NCBI GenBank assembly: GCA_022184915.1
Contig: JAGTJU010000005.1
Span: 62,001 to 126,000, forward strand
Direction of reading: 5' to 3'
DNA length: 64,000 nt
Origin: Myxococcales bacterium
GTDB lineage: Bacteria; Myxococcota_A; Polyangia; Fen-1088
A program made the position numbers and the translations under genes. Of the stretch, positions 8,498-16,907 are shown piece by piece (within the stretch, counting starts at the first letter, position 1; each line of letters opens with the position of its first letter). The notes beneath the pieces were generated by a model that was given only the letters and a program-made list of their open reading frames with translations, did not search any database and had not been told where the DNA came from.

Positions 8498-9889
8498 CTA
8501 ACCCTCGTCCTTGCCGCCCTTGGAGCCGTCGTCCACGGGTTTACCGTCGTTGTTGTCCTTTTTGGCGGGAGCGTCTGCTTCGGGAAGGATCATCGGCGGG
8601 AAGCCGTTGAAGATACGCCACAGCTCGAAGCCCAAACGGACTTGTCCCAGCAAGACCCAGCCCCGCGCCCGCACGCCCTGGCGCAAGAAGCGGCCCTCGG
8701 GCCAGGGCTCGTCGGCCTCGTCGGGGACCACCACGATGCGGAAATCACCGCGGCCGTTGTCCGCAGCGTCCACGAACGCCACCGTGGCGCCAAACGTACC
8801 CACGGCCACCGAAGGCCATCCCGTGAACTGAATGGCCGGCCAGCCCTCGAACTGCAAGCGCACGTGCCGTCCCGCCGAGACCAAGGGAATGTCGTTGCCG
8901 TCGACCCACAGCTCGACCGCGCGCTGAACCGTGTCGGGCACCAGCACCATCAGGGGATCACCGGCCTTCACCATCTCGGCCCCCTCCCCCACGTGCAACC
9001 GCAACACGGTGCCGGGGCGGGGCGCATGCAAGACCTGGGAGCGCTGCCGGGACAGCCTCACTTCGATCCTGTTCAACTCGGCTTCGGCGTGGTGCACGTC
9101 CTCCTGGGCCTTGGCCCTGTCGGCACGCGCGGACTCGATCGCGGCGCCGATGTCGGTGCCCACCTTGCGCTGCTCGGAGCGGAGCGCCTGAAGCTCATTG
9201 CGAGCAGCGCTGAGCGCGGCCAGGGCCTTGTCCACGTCGGTGCTTCGCTGCGCGCCTTCCATCTGGGCAAGCTCCACCGCACGCTTCGACGCCAATCCCT
9301 CGTCCAGCAAACGTGACTGCCGCTCGAGGTTCAGCTGAGCCGCCACGTCGGCCGCACGCGCCGCGCTCAGCGTTTGTTCCGCCGCGCGCTGCCGGTCGAC
9401 CGCCATCTGCACCCTGGATTCGGCGGCGTTGACGCCCAGCGAACGAGACTCGGTGAGCGAGCCGATGCGCTCGTCCACCGTCATGGCGCGCTCTTTCGAG
9501 CGCTCCAGCTTGTCGCGGATGGCGTTCGCCTCGGCTATCAGGCGGTCCAGGATCATGGGGTCGTTGTCGGTGATCTCGAGCAAGCGATCGCCCGTATTCA
9601 CCCGTGAGCCCTCCTGCACCCACCACCTTACGATGCGTCCTTCGAGGGGCGCGGAGATGGTCTGCTGCCGCTCGAGGGGCGTGTACGCAATCACGCGGCC
9701 CATGCCCGAAGCCGACTGCTGCCAGGGCAAAAGCGCCAGCGCGAAGCCGAAGAGCAGGAACATCAACGCCATCCACTGCGCCACCCGTCGCGCCACGCGG
9801 GCCGAGCGCACCTGGCGAAGCGCTGGAAAATCGGCGATTTCGGGACGCACAAGCGGTGGCTGTTCCGTCTTTTGTGTCACGCGCTTCAT
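8498..9889 (-). CDS. HlyD-family periplasmic adaptor
   Basis: Membrane fusion protein of 463 residues linking the inner-membrane ABC protein to the TolC channel. One transmembrane helix at about 39-56 is followed by a biotinyl/lipoyl-like half-motif (APLEGRIVRWWVQEGSRV), a long coiled-coil hairpin (about 120-290), the second half-motif (HAPRPGTVLRLHVGEGAEM) and beta-barrel regions. It overlaps the upstream ABC gene by 4 bases, indicating translational coupling. Confidence 0.9.
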   Translation of the reverse strand: MKRVTQKTEQPPLVRPEIADFPALRQVRSARVARRVAQWMALMFLLFGFALALLPWQQSASGMGRVIAYTPLERQQTISAPLEGRIVRWWVQEGSRVNTGDRLLEITDNDPMILDRLIAEANAIRDKLERSKERAMTVDERIGSLTESRSLGVNAAESRVQMAVDRQRAAEQTLSAARAADVAAQLNLERQSRLLDEGLASKRAVELAQMEGAQRSTDVDKALAALSAARNELQALRSEQRKVGTDIGAAIESARADRAKAQEDVHHAEAELNRIEVRLSRQRSQVLHAPRPGTVLRLHVGEGAEMVKAGDPLMVLVPDTVQRAVELWVDGNDIPLVSAGRHVRLQFEGWPAIQFTGWPSVAVGTFGATVAFVDAADNGRGDFRIVVVPDEADEPWPEGRFLRQGVRARGWVLLGQVRLGFELWRIFNGFPPMILPEADAPAKKDNNDGKPVDDGSKGGKDEG

Positions 9890-12150
9890 GCCGCCCCTCC
9901 TTCGATCTCGGGGTTCCCCACCGCACTCGTGCCCGTGAGCCGTGCGAGGGCCGAGTTGACGCGCCTGCCGCCCCCGAGCTCAATCGCCCGATCGCAGGCG
10001 GCCACCACGTCTCGGTCGTGAGAGACCACGAGCACGGTCCACGGTGTCTGCCGTCCCAAAACCGCAGACAGCGCCAAGTCGCGGACGTCGGGCGCCAGCG
10101 TGTCGAGGGTTTCTCGAATGAGCAGCAGCCGCGGACGGGCCACGAGCGCGCGGGCCAACATCAACCGCCGCGCTTGACCGCCCGAAAGCGGTGAGCCGCC
10201 CGTCACCACGTGGGTGTTGAGCCCCTCGGGCAGCGCCAGCACGTCTTCCAGCAGCCCGACGCGTGACAGAGCCTCTCGGATCTCCGTCGAGCTGACGTCG
10301 GTTCGACCCATGCTGACGTTGTCAGCCACGGTGCCCTCGATGATCTCCACGCCGTTCAGCATCACCACGTCCTTGCGGAGGGCATCGATGCGCACGTCAC
10401 GCACATCCAAGCCATCGACGAGCACGGCCCCGGAGGACGGGCGACGCAACCCGAACGCAAGGTCGAGCAGCGTTCCCTTGCCCGCGCCGCTGCCCCCGAC
10501 GAGTGCCACGCGCTCCCCTGGCTTTAGCTCGAAGCTCACGTTCGACAGGGCAGGCCGCCCGTCCACATAGCAATAAGACACCGCGCGAAAGCTCACGGCA
10601 GCCGGGGTGCTCCTGGGTGGCAACGCTTCACCATGCACCTTCTCGAGAGGCAAATCGATGAGCACGCCCAGCTTGTCCACGGCGGCCACCAACTTGTAAA
10701 ACGCATCCAGCGTTTTTCCCAGCTTCGTGAAGCCTGCCACCACGCTGGTGAGGATGAGCTCGGCCGCCACCAGCTGGCCCAAGGTCAGCTGCCGCTGGAT
10801 CACCAGCCAGCCGCCCACGCCCAGCAAAACCGTGCTCGACACCGCTTGCAGCGTGAGGCCTCCCACGAGCTGGCGCATGACCACGCCGAATTGCTTCTTG
10901 CGGGCCAGGAGATACTCCTTTGCCAGCGCGTCGGCACGCCCGAGGGCCATGGAAAGCCCACCCGCGGTCTTGAAGCTCGCGGGGTGTCGCGCCAGCTCCT
11001 CGAGCCAAGCCGCCATGGCGTACTTCGCCTTCGATTCCTTGATGGCATAGGTGATGCCCCCGCGGCCCATGACGAAGATCACGAAGGCCAGCCCCGCGAT
11101 GAGCAGGCCCGCGAACGCAAGCAGCACGGGGTGGTAAAAGGCCAGGAGCAGAAGCCCGGTCGACAGCTGCAGAAGCAGGCCCAGGCCCTCGATGAGCAGC
11201 TGCGCCGCGCTTTTTTGAACCGTGACCACGTCGAAGAAGCGGTTCACCAGCTCGGGCCCGTACTTGCCCTCGTAGGCGTCCAGTCGCACGCGCGGCAAGC
11301 GGTAGGCCAGGTCGGCCGCCGCCCGCACGAACACCCGCCGCTGGATCATCTCCACCACGTAGTACTGCAAAGAACGAAGCAGGGTCACGATGCCCAGACA
11401 CGCCAGGAGGATCAGGGCCAAGACCACCAGGGGCTGCAGCAACGTGCCGAAGGCCACGGTGTTGACCAAAGACTGAACCGCGACCGGGGTGGCCAGGCTC
11501 ATCACCCCAACCCCTACGGCGTACGCCACCACCACCCAAAGGTCGGCCCGCTCCGTCTTCAGCAACGAGCGCAGACGCGGCAGCGGCGGAGGCGGCGCGG
11601 CCGTGTCGTCGGCATGCCCGGCCTCGTCGTGGGCCCGCAGAGCTTCGAGCGGCGCCGCGAGCTCGGCGAACACCGCCCGCACGGAGGCGGCCGGTCCCCT
11701 CGCGTCGAGCAGCGCGCACAGATGCTCGGGGTCGAGCCACCTTTCGCTCCCGCCCCCCGCGGACGAGGCCACCTTGACTTTGCGGCCCGCGCGCTCGGTG
11801 ATCGCGATCAGCTGCGGCTCGCCTTCGGCCTCGCACCACATCAGCAGGTGCGCGTCGCGGCTCACCACCGTCAACAGTTCGGCCACGGGTCGAGTCACCT
11901 CGGTCAGCGCCAGACCCGCGCTGGGGGCTGCCACCGCGAGCCGCTGATGCCACGTCTCGGCCAGCGGCCCGGGCAGGTCTCGCTGCGCCTCCAGCACCGC
12001 CGCCCTCATCTTGGAGGGCTCGTAGGAAGCACCATGGCAGTGGGCTAGGTGCTCCAGGCCCCACAGCAGAATTTCTTGTTCGACGGTGGCCTCGAACGCG
12101 GATTCGGCGCGGGTTCGTCCCCCGGAACCGTTGGAAGGGTCGTCGCTCAT
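9886..12150 (-). CDS. ABC exporter subunit with a degenerate ATPase
   Basis: Type I secretion-like ABC protein of 754 residues: a non-membrane N-terminal region (1-195), a six-helix exporter membrane domain (about 205-470) and a nucleotide-binding domain (about 510-740). The signature LSGGQ and the switch His (VSHD) are intact. Walker A reads GSGAGKGT, with Gly where Ser/Thr should bind Mg. Walker B reads LLLIRETLD, with Arg in place of the Asp but the Glu kept. The Q-loop Gln is also not evident (VVMLNGVEII). The protein leads an operon with HlyD and TolC partners, so it belongs to an envelope export system. Cargo is unknown; no small secreted substrate gene is adjacent. Confidence 0.88.
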   Translation of the reverse strand: MSDDPSNGSGGRTRAESAFEATVEQEILLWGLEHLAHCHGASYEPSKMRAAVLEAQRDLPGPLAETWHQRLAVAAPSAGLALTEVTRPVAELLTVVSRDAHLLMWCEAEGEPQLIAITERAGRKVKVASSAGGGSERWLDPEHLCALLDARGPAASVRAVFAELAAPLEALRAHDEAGHADDTAAPPPPLPRLRSLLKTERADLWVVVAYAVGVGVMSLATPVAVQSLVNTVAFGTLLQPLVVLALILLACLGIVTLLRSLQYYVVEMIQRRVFVRAAADLAYRLPRVRLDAYEGKYGPELVNRFFDVVTVQKSAAQLLIEGLGLLLQLSTGLLLLAFYHPVLLAFAGLLIAGLAFVIFVMGRGGITYAIKESKAKYAMAAWLEELARHPASFKTAGGLSMALGRADALAKEYLLARKKQFGVVMRQLVGGLTLQAVSSTVLLGVGGWLVIQRQLTLGQLVAAELILTSVVAGFTKLGKTLDAFYKLVAAVDKLGVLIDLPLEKVHGEALPPRSTPAAVSFRAVSYCYVDGRPALSNVSFELKPGERVALVGGSGAGKGTLLDLAFGLRRPSSGAVLVDGLDVRDVRIDALRKDVVMLNGVEIIEGTVADNVSMGRTDVSSTEIREALSRVGLLEDVLALPEGLNTHVVTGGSPLSGGQARRLMLARALVARPRLLLIRETLDTLAPDVRDLALSAVLGRQTPWTVLVVSHDRDVVAACDRAIELGGGRRVNSALARLTGTSAVGNPEIEGGAA

Positions 12151-12238
12151 CTTTTGGATCGGCTTTCGAAGGCGGCCGCGTCACGGCCGGTGCGGGCTTA
12201 CGAAAGCATCGGCGGGCGCGGGTTCAAAATTCACTCAA

Positions 12239-12266
12239 GGTGTACGCCCCGAAAGGACAGCGTCAA
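12239..12266 (-). promoter_or_regulatory. possible promoter of the ABC exporter operon
   Basis: On the minus strand TTGACG (12266-12261) is followed after 16 bases by TACACC (12244-12239). The -35 is good and the -10 is weak. A second -10-like hexamer, TATACT, occurs in the same AT-richer patch around 12286-12291. Confidence 0.3.
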
Positions 12267-12387
12267 GCAAATGCGGACGCAGCAAAGTATAGAAAATACC
12301 GATGCGAGGGCCCCGCTTTCCCTGAAGAGCCCTCGCACCCCGCCCGTTGTGTCCCGGGCTCCCGAACGCACACGGGGACATGACCGC

Positions 12388-12411
12388 GCGCACGGGGCCG
12401 TCCCCGTGCGC
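12388..12411 (-). terminator. strong hairpin, possible terminator
   Basis: GCGCACGGGG (12388-12397) pairs perfectly with CCCCGTGCGC (12402-12411) across a CCGT loop. There is no T-run on either side. It lies 8 bases beyond the stop of the gene-end-like frame at 12420, which is why it may be a terminator on the minus strand. Confidence 0.35.
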
Positions 12412-12419
12412 ACCGTGGT

Positions 12420-12515
12420 TCAGATGTCGTAGCGGAGTTCCACTTCGAGGTAGTGAGCCAGGTCGTCGGCCGGGAAGACCTGACCGCTCGGAGGCGGTGC
12501 GAAATCGGTACACGG
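12420..12515 (-). pseudogene. possible 3' remnant of a gene
   Basis: The last 30 or so codons before a TGA at 12420 read like a real protein C-terminus (ending DDLAHYLEVELRYDI) with GC-rich third positions. Upstream, the frame loses protein character at mixed homopolymers near 12540. No start codon or family could be assigned. It may be a decayed gene or a frameshifted one; chance coding is also possible. Confidence 0.22.
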
Positions 12516-12633
12516 CCATGAACAAGAATATGAAGTACTTTTTTCCCCCCGGCAGCGAAGGCGACAACGTCCGGAGCACGAACGCACGTGCCCCGCATCG
12601 AGATCGAAACAGAACCAGGCCCCTCCCGTCCGG

Positions 12634-12822
12634 TCAACGATCCCCGAGCGGGGGCTTGACGCCCTCGAGCTCGGCCTGCAGCCGCTCGGCTTCTGCCACC
12701 GCCTCTGCGTACTCCACGATCTTTCCCCGCCGCTGCAGTTGCATGGCCTCTTCCCACTTGGCGGCCACCCGCCGCGCGAGCTCCGCCGCGGGATCCCGTC
12801 GAAACCAGTCGAACAAACCCAT
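12634..12822 (-). CDS. DUF6435-type small protein
   Basis: A 62-residue cytoplasmic protein starting MGLFDWFRRDP, followed by a charged helix with the pattern LARRVAAKWEEAMQLQRRGK and YAEAVAEAERLQAELE. This is the organisation of the short DUF6435 family, whose members begin with an aromatic MFGxFxxDP-like motif and contain one amphipathic helical hairpin. The function of that family is not known to me. It lies 45 bases beyond the stop of the OsmC gene on the same strand, so the two may be cotranscribed. Confidence 0.7.
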   Translation of the reverse strand: MGLFDWFRRDPAAELARRVAAKWEEAMQLQRRGKIVEYAEAVAEAERLQAELEGVKPPLGDR

Positions 12823-12867
12823 GATGTACTTGGATGCCGGAACGGGCTTCGGTCCGGCACCGGCGCC

Positions 12868-13332
12868 TCACGTCCCTCGAAACTGGACGCGCGGTGCGAG
12901 GGTGACCTTCGTCGCGACCGAGTTTGCGATGAAGCATCCCTCATGCGCCTTTTCCACCAGCGCGAGGGCCTTCGCTTCGTCCGCGCCCGGGCGCAGGGTG
13001 ATGGTGGGACGAAGCGTGACCGACGACATCCGCATCCTGCCATCGACCACACTCAAGGAGCCCTCCGCGTCGTCCACGTACGTCACCAACCCCACTGCGC
13101 TTCGCGCCGCGAGAAACAAGTACGTGAGCGCTTGGCACGACGAGAGCGAGGCCACGAAGAGCTGCTCGGGGTTGAGGCGCGTGGGGTCGCCCTTGTAGGC
13201 CGGTGCGGCGGACATCGGCAAGGTGGGCAGCCCCTCCCATTGCACGTCGAGGTCGCGGCTGTAGGCCGTACCCTCGAGCGGTCCACCGGTAGCTCCGGTC
13301 CATTCCAATCGACAACGAAACGTCTCAGGCAT
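12868..13332 (-). CDS. OsmC-family peroxiredoxin-like protein
   Basis: Cytoplasmic thiol peroxidase-like protein of the OsmC/Ohr fold, 154 residues. The two family cysteines are present: Cys66 in ASLSSCQALTYL and Cys133 in HEGCFIANSV. Members reduce organic hydroperoxides; whether this one is an Ohr or an OsmC of other function is not decided by sequence alone. A CAAACT hexamer places the likely transcription start on the ATG itself (leaderless). Confidence 0.88.
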   Translation of the reverse strand: MPETFRCRLEWTGATGGPLEGTAYSRDLDVQWEGLPTLPMSAAPAYKGDPTRLNPEQLFVASLSSCQALTYLFLAARSAVGLVTYVDDAEGSLSVVDGRMRMSSVTLRPTITLRPGADEAKALALVEKAHEGCFIANSVATKVTLAPRVQFRGT

Positions 13333-13338
13333 GACATG

Positions 13339-13344
13339 AGTTTG
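13339..13344 (-). promoter_or_regulatory. -10-like element of the OsmC gene
   Basis: CAAACT on the minus strand predicts a transcription start at 13332, the first base of the ATG. No -35 was seen. Confidence 0.35.
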
Positions 13345-13432
13345 TCACGCAACAGGCCGGCTGGGGGAAAGAAGGCACGCGAGCGCAGACAAGCTGTCAC
13401 CAAGCCGTCGCCCTCGTGCCTTTTGGCCCGCC

Positions 13433-13438
13433 TACCAT
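13433..13438 (+). promoter_or_regulatory. -10-like element of the acyltransferase gene
   Basis: TACCAT predicts a transcription start at 13445, one base before the ATG at 13446. No -35 was seen. Confidence 0.35.
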
Positions 13439-13445
13439 CGAAGGC

Positions 13446-15245
13446 ATGCAACCTGCTTCCGGGCCCCGCCGCCTCGTTGATGTTTCCGGCGCCTTCGACT
13501 CTGCGTTCAGTAAAAAACTATACTCGTTGGTGGGCTCGCCCTTCGAGAAGCTGCTGTCCCTGCATACCTTGAACCAGCTCTACAGCGACAACCTTCCTGG
13601 CGACGAAAGCTTCGCCGGTTTCTTCGCTGCGAGCCTCAAGGTCCTTTCCATCGAGTATCACTTGAGCGACGCGGATCGCGCCCGCATCCCGAAGGAAGGG
13701 CCTGTGATCATCGTGGCCAACCATCCGTTCGGTGCGGTGGAAGGGCTGATTCTCGGCGACCTCCTCACGGGGGTACGCCCCGATGTCCGGCTCATGGCCA
13801 ACTACCTCCTGGGGCAGGTTCCGGAGATGCGCCCGTGGCTCATCTCGGTGGATCCCTTTGGCTCCCGCCAGAGCACGCATGCCAACCTCGCCCCTCTGCG
13901 CGCGGCGCTACGCTGGCTCCGCGAGGGCGGCATGCTGGTGACGTTTCCTTCAGGGACCGTCTCCCACTTGCACGTGCGGCAGCGCGCCGTGGTGGATCCC
14001 CCCTGGGCCCACGGCGTCGCCGCGCTCGCGCGGCGCTCGGGCGCCACGGTCGTCCCCGTCTTCTTCGAGGGCCGTAACAGCAACTGGTTTCAGCTGGCCG
14101 GTCTGCTGCACCCGCGCCTGCGCACGGCCCTTTTGCCGAAGGAGCTCCTGCGCCGCAGCCGGTCCACGATTTCGCTGCGCGTGGGCAAACCCATCGGGCC
14201 CGAGAAGATCGCGCGACGAAGAGACGACGCGGAGATCACGCAGTACCTGCGCTTCAAAACCTACGCCCTGGCGAACCGCGAAAGCGCGGTGCGCCCCCGC
14301 TTTCGTCCCCTGCCCGCCGCAAGCCCTGCAGTCGAGATCGCGCCCGCGGTCAACCCCGACGTGCTCAAGGCCGAAGTGACCAGGCTGCCCTCGGATGCCA
14401 AGTTGATCGAGCAGGGGCCTTACGCGGTTTATCTGGCGCGCGCCGCGCAAATCCCCGCTGTCATGCGCGAGATCGGGCACCTGAGGGAGACGACCTTCCG
14501 GGCCGTGGGAGAGGGCACCGGGTTGGCACTGGATCTCGACTCCTTCGACAAGACGTACCTGCATCTGTTCATGTGGAACCACGAGTCGAACGAGCTCGTC
14601 GGCAGCTATCGCCTGGGCGTGGCGGACGAGCTGCTCGAAAAAGAGGGGCTCGAGGGCCTTTACACCAGCACGCTCTTCAAGTTCAAACCCGGTTTCCTCG
14701 ATCGACTGAACCCGGCCATCGAGCTCGGCCGTTCGTTCATCCGCGCCGAGTACCAGCGCAAGCCCCTGTCACTCGCGCTCCTGTGGCGCGGTATCGGCGA
14801 GTTTCTCGTAAGAAACCCCCAGTACAAGACCCTCTTTGGTCCCGTGAGCATCAGCCGCGACTACGAGAGCACGTCGCGCCGCCTGATGGTCGAGTTCCTG
14901 GCCCAGGCTGCCTCGGGCGACGAACAGCTCAAAGCGTTGGTCAAGCCCAAGAACCCGCCACGGGCCCGCATCGGTGAAGACGAGCGCGCGGTTCTGCAGG
15001 GTGCCCGCGACGTCGAGGATCTTTCCAACCTCATCGCCGATCTCGAGAAGGACGACAAGGGCCTTCCGGTGCTGCTCAAGCACTACCTCAAGCTGAACGC
15101 GCGGCTTTATGGGTTCAACGTCGATCCCGCCTTTGGCAACTGCCTCGACGGCCTCATCGTGGTGGACCTGCGCACGACGAATCCGAAGGTGCTCAAGCGC
15201 TTCATGGGAGAAGCGGGGTACGCTTTCTACGCCAGCGTCGCCTAG
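13446..15245 (+). CDS. bifunctional acyltransferase, ornithine-lipid type (OlsF-like)
   Basis: 599 residues with two acyltransferase modules. The N-terminal part (about 80-280) is a PlsC/LPLAT domain with IVANHPFGAVEGL and FPSGTVS; the usual HX4D is replaced by H-x4-V-E. The C-terminal part (about 305-560) resembles the hemolysin/OlsB GNAT domain that N-acylates ornithine (YRLGVADELLEKEGLEGLYT, ELGRSFI). In characterised OlsF proteins such a fusion makes ornithine lipid in two steps, the C-terminal domain acting first. That activity is inferred here. The ATG at 13446 was preferred to an upstream GTG because it directly follows the -10 element and GAAGG. Confidence 0.78.
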   Translation: MQPASGPRRLVDVSGAFDSAFSKKLYSLVGSPFEKLLSLHTLNQLYSDNLPGDESFAGFFAASLKVLSIEYHLSDADRARIPKEGPVIIVANHPFGAVEGLILGDLLTGVRPDVRLMANYLLGQVPEMRPWLISVDPFGSRQSTHANLAPLRAALRWLREGGMLVTFPSGTVSHLHVRQRAVVDPPWAHGVAALARRSGATVVPVFFEGRNSNWFQLAGLLHPRLRTALLPKELLRRSRSTISLRVGKPIGPEKIARRRDDAEITQYLRFKTYALANRESAVRPRFRPLPAASPAVEIAPAVNPDVLKAEVTRLPSDAKLIEQGPYAVYLARAAQIPAVMREIGHLRETTFRAVGEGTGLALDLDSFDKTYLHLFMWNHESNELVGSYRLGVADELLEKEGLEGLYTSTLFKFKPGFLDRLNPAIELGRSFIRAEYQRKPLSLALLWRGIGEFLVRNPQYKTLFGPVSISRDYESTSRRLMVEFLAQAASGDEQLKALVKPKNPPRARIGEDERAVLQGARDVEDLSNLIADLEKDDKGLPVLLKHYLKLNARLYGFNVDPAFGNCLDGLIVVDLRTTNPKVLKRFMGEAGYAFYASVA

Positions 15246-15274
15246 CGCCCTCGCGCCTTTGCCTCTGTCACACG

Positions 15275-15287
15275 ACTGTCGCACAGT
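15275..15287. promoter_or_regulatory. inverted repeat upstream of the GH79 gene
   Basis: ACTGT-CGC-ACAGT is a perfect 5-bp palindrome with a 3-base centre, inside a stretch with repeated GTCACAC/GTCGCAC words. It could be an operator for the gene at 15341. The 10-mer GACTGTCGCA recurs upstream of the HTTM gene (around 30554). Confidence 0.3.
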
Positions 15288-15340
15288 TGTTTCTGCGGCA
15301 CGGTTGCTGTCGTTGCGAAATTGTCACACCATGAAAGACC

Positions 15341-16888
15341 GTGCTCTTGATTCGCGTGACACGATGGCTGGTTGGGTTCGTGGCGTTGGCCACGGTCTCC
15401 GACTGGTCAGCGTGGCGTAGCCGGACAGAGCCGATATCAGCCTCGGCCGTCTCCCTCGAGATTGACACCTCCGCCGTGCAGGCCGAGGTGGACGAGCGCT
15501 TCCTCTCCGTGGCGGTCGACATCGCGAATGTGGTGGGTGGTGCGTTCTGGGATCCCGACCGCAATGCGGGCGCCATGGCCACGGCCCAAGTACCTCCTTA
15601 CGACTTTTCGCGCCCAGCGCTCCGCAGCCTGGCCGAGGCCCTGGCGCCCGCCTACCTGCGCGTGGGTGGAACCGATGCAGACCGCACGGTCTACGAAGCC
15701 GCGGGAGCGCCCGCCGACGTGGGCGCGGGCCGGTGGCGCCTCAGCCGGAAGACCTGGCAGAACGTGAGCCGCTTCGCGCAGGACGTGGGCTTTCGCCTGA
15801 TCTTCACCCTCAACGCCGGCGAGGCCGCGCGAGACGCCTCCGGGCGGTGGGATCCCGCCAGCGCGCGTGGGCTCATCGAAGAAGCCGTGGCGGCAGGTGA
15901 TCCGGTGGACGTTTGGGAGTTCGGCAACGAGCTCAACGTCTTCCCGCTCCTGCATCACCGCTGGCTCTCGCCCCGTGCCTACGCAGACGATCTCCAGCTG
16001 GTGCGCTGGCTCCTGCGCGACACGGCACCCAAAGCGCAGTTGGCGGGTCCCGCGGTGGCGTTCTGGCCCCTGCTCGGAGAAGGCCTGCCCTTTTACGGAC
16101 GCTTCATGCGGGCCGGGGGTGATCTGCTCGACATCGTCACGTGGCACTATTACCCCTCTCAGTCGTACCGCTGTCCGGTGGCCACACAACGTGCGAAAGC
16201 GGGTGAGGTGCTGCGGCCCCGGCAGCTGGCCGAAATTGATCGGTGGGCCGCTTTCGTCGAAGACACACGGGATCAGCACGGTCCCCAGGCCGCCGTGTGG
16301 TTGGGCGAAACCGGCGGCGCCCAGTGCGGCGGGGAGCCCGGGGCGTCCGATCGTTTTGCCAGCAGCCTGTGGTGGGTGGACCAGCTCGGGCGGATCGCCC
16401 GGCGGGGGCAGCCCATCGTGGTGCGGCAGACTCTGTCAGGAGGTGACTACGGCTTGATCGACGACGAAACGCTGGCGCCCAACCCGGATTACTGGGCTTC
16501 GCTGCTGTGGCGTCGGCTGATGGGAACGAGGGTCCTTCCCACGCAGCTGCGGACGGGCCTGGGCCCCGTGTCCGCCTACGCGCACTGCACACGAGGCGAA
16601 GCGGCCCCCGGATCGGTGACGCTGGCCCTCGTCAACGTGCACCCCACCCGTCCTATCGACGTCGACCTGCCTGACCTGGGCCCCGAGGCGAGGCTCTACC
16701 TCGTGCAGGCCTCCAGCCCCGAAGCACACCGTGTGACCCTCAACGGCAAGCCTCTCGCGCTCACGGCCGAGGGCGCCGTGCCGCCCACCGAGGGCGTGCA
16801 TGTGCACCATCCCCAGCTCCTGAGCCTGCCCCCGCACGCCTTCGCCTTCGTCACCTTCCCCCAGGCGGCGGCCTCCGCCTGTCGCTGA
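15341..16888 (+). CDS. heparanase-like glycoside hydrolase (GH79)
   Basis: 515-residue exported enzyme. A hydrophobic N-terminus (about 8-20) suggests a signal peptide or anchor. The catalytic pair of retaining clan-A hydrolases is present in heparanase-like context: acid/base Glu197 in WEFGNELNVF and nucleophile Glu323 in VWLGETGGAQCGG. The segment after the nucleophile (ASSLWWVDQLGRIARRG, then VRQTLSGGDYGLIDDE and NPDYWASLLWRRLMGTRVL) follows human heparanase closely. The substrate is probably a uronic-acid glycan. It starts with GTG. It converges with the hemerythrin gene 19 bases away. Confidence 0.85.
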   Translation: MLLIRVTRWLVGFVALATVSDWSAWRSRTEPISASAVSLEIDTSAVQAEVDERFLSVAVDIANVVGGAFWDPDRNAGAMATAQVPPYDFSRPALRSLAEALAPAYLRVGGTDADRTVYEAAGAPADVGAGRWRLSRKTWQNVSRFAQDVGFRLIFTLNAGEAARDASGRWDPASARGLIEEAVAAGDPVDVWEFGNELNVFPLLHHRWLSPRAYADDLQLVRWLLRDTAPKAQLAGPAVAFWPLLGEGLPFYGRFMRAGGDLLDIVTWHYYPSQSYRCPVATQRAKAGEVLRPRQLAEIDRWAAFVEDTRDQHGPQAAVWLGETGGAQCGGEPGASDRFASSLWWVDQLGRIARRGQPIVVRQTLSGGDYGLIDDETLAPNPDYWASLLWRRLMGTRVLPTQLRTGLGPVSAYAHCTRGEAAPGSVTLALVNVHPTRPIDVDLPDLGPEARLYLVQASSPEAHRVTLNGKPLALTAEGAVPPTEGVHVHHPQLLSLPPHAFAFVTFPQAAASACR

Positions 16889-16907
16889 GCTGAGCCGCCC
16901 GCCACCC

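Larger units (their letters stand above)
12151..12633. other. intergenic stretch with promoter, hairpin and a possible gene remnant
   Basis: Between the ABC operon and the DUF6435 gene, both on the minus strand. It contains a possible promoter for the ABC operon (TTGACG at 12261-12266, TACACC at 12239-12244), a strong 10-bp hairpin (12388-12411) and a short protein-like frame ending at 12420. Base composition is patchy, including G6A6 and T/C homopolymers near 12540-12550. Confidence 0.5.

Noticed and set aside
10633-12048. Long open frame opposite the ABC exporter gene
   Set aside because: It is antisense to a gene with clear domains, has Gln/His/Arg-rich composition typical of shadow frames in GC-rich DNA, and matches no family.
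12210-12245. tRNA T-arm-like GGTTCAAAATTC
   Set aside because: No acceptor stem, D-arm or anticodon arm can be built around it.
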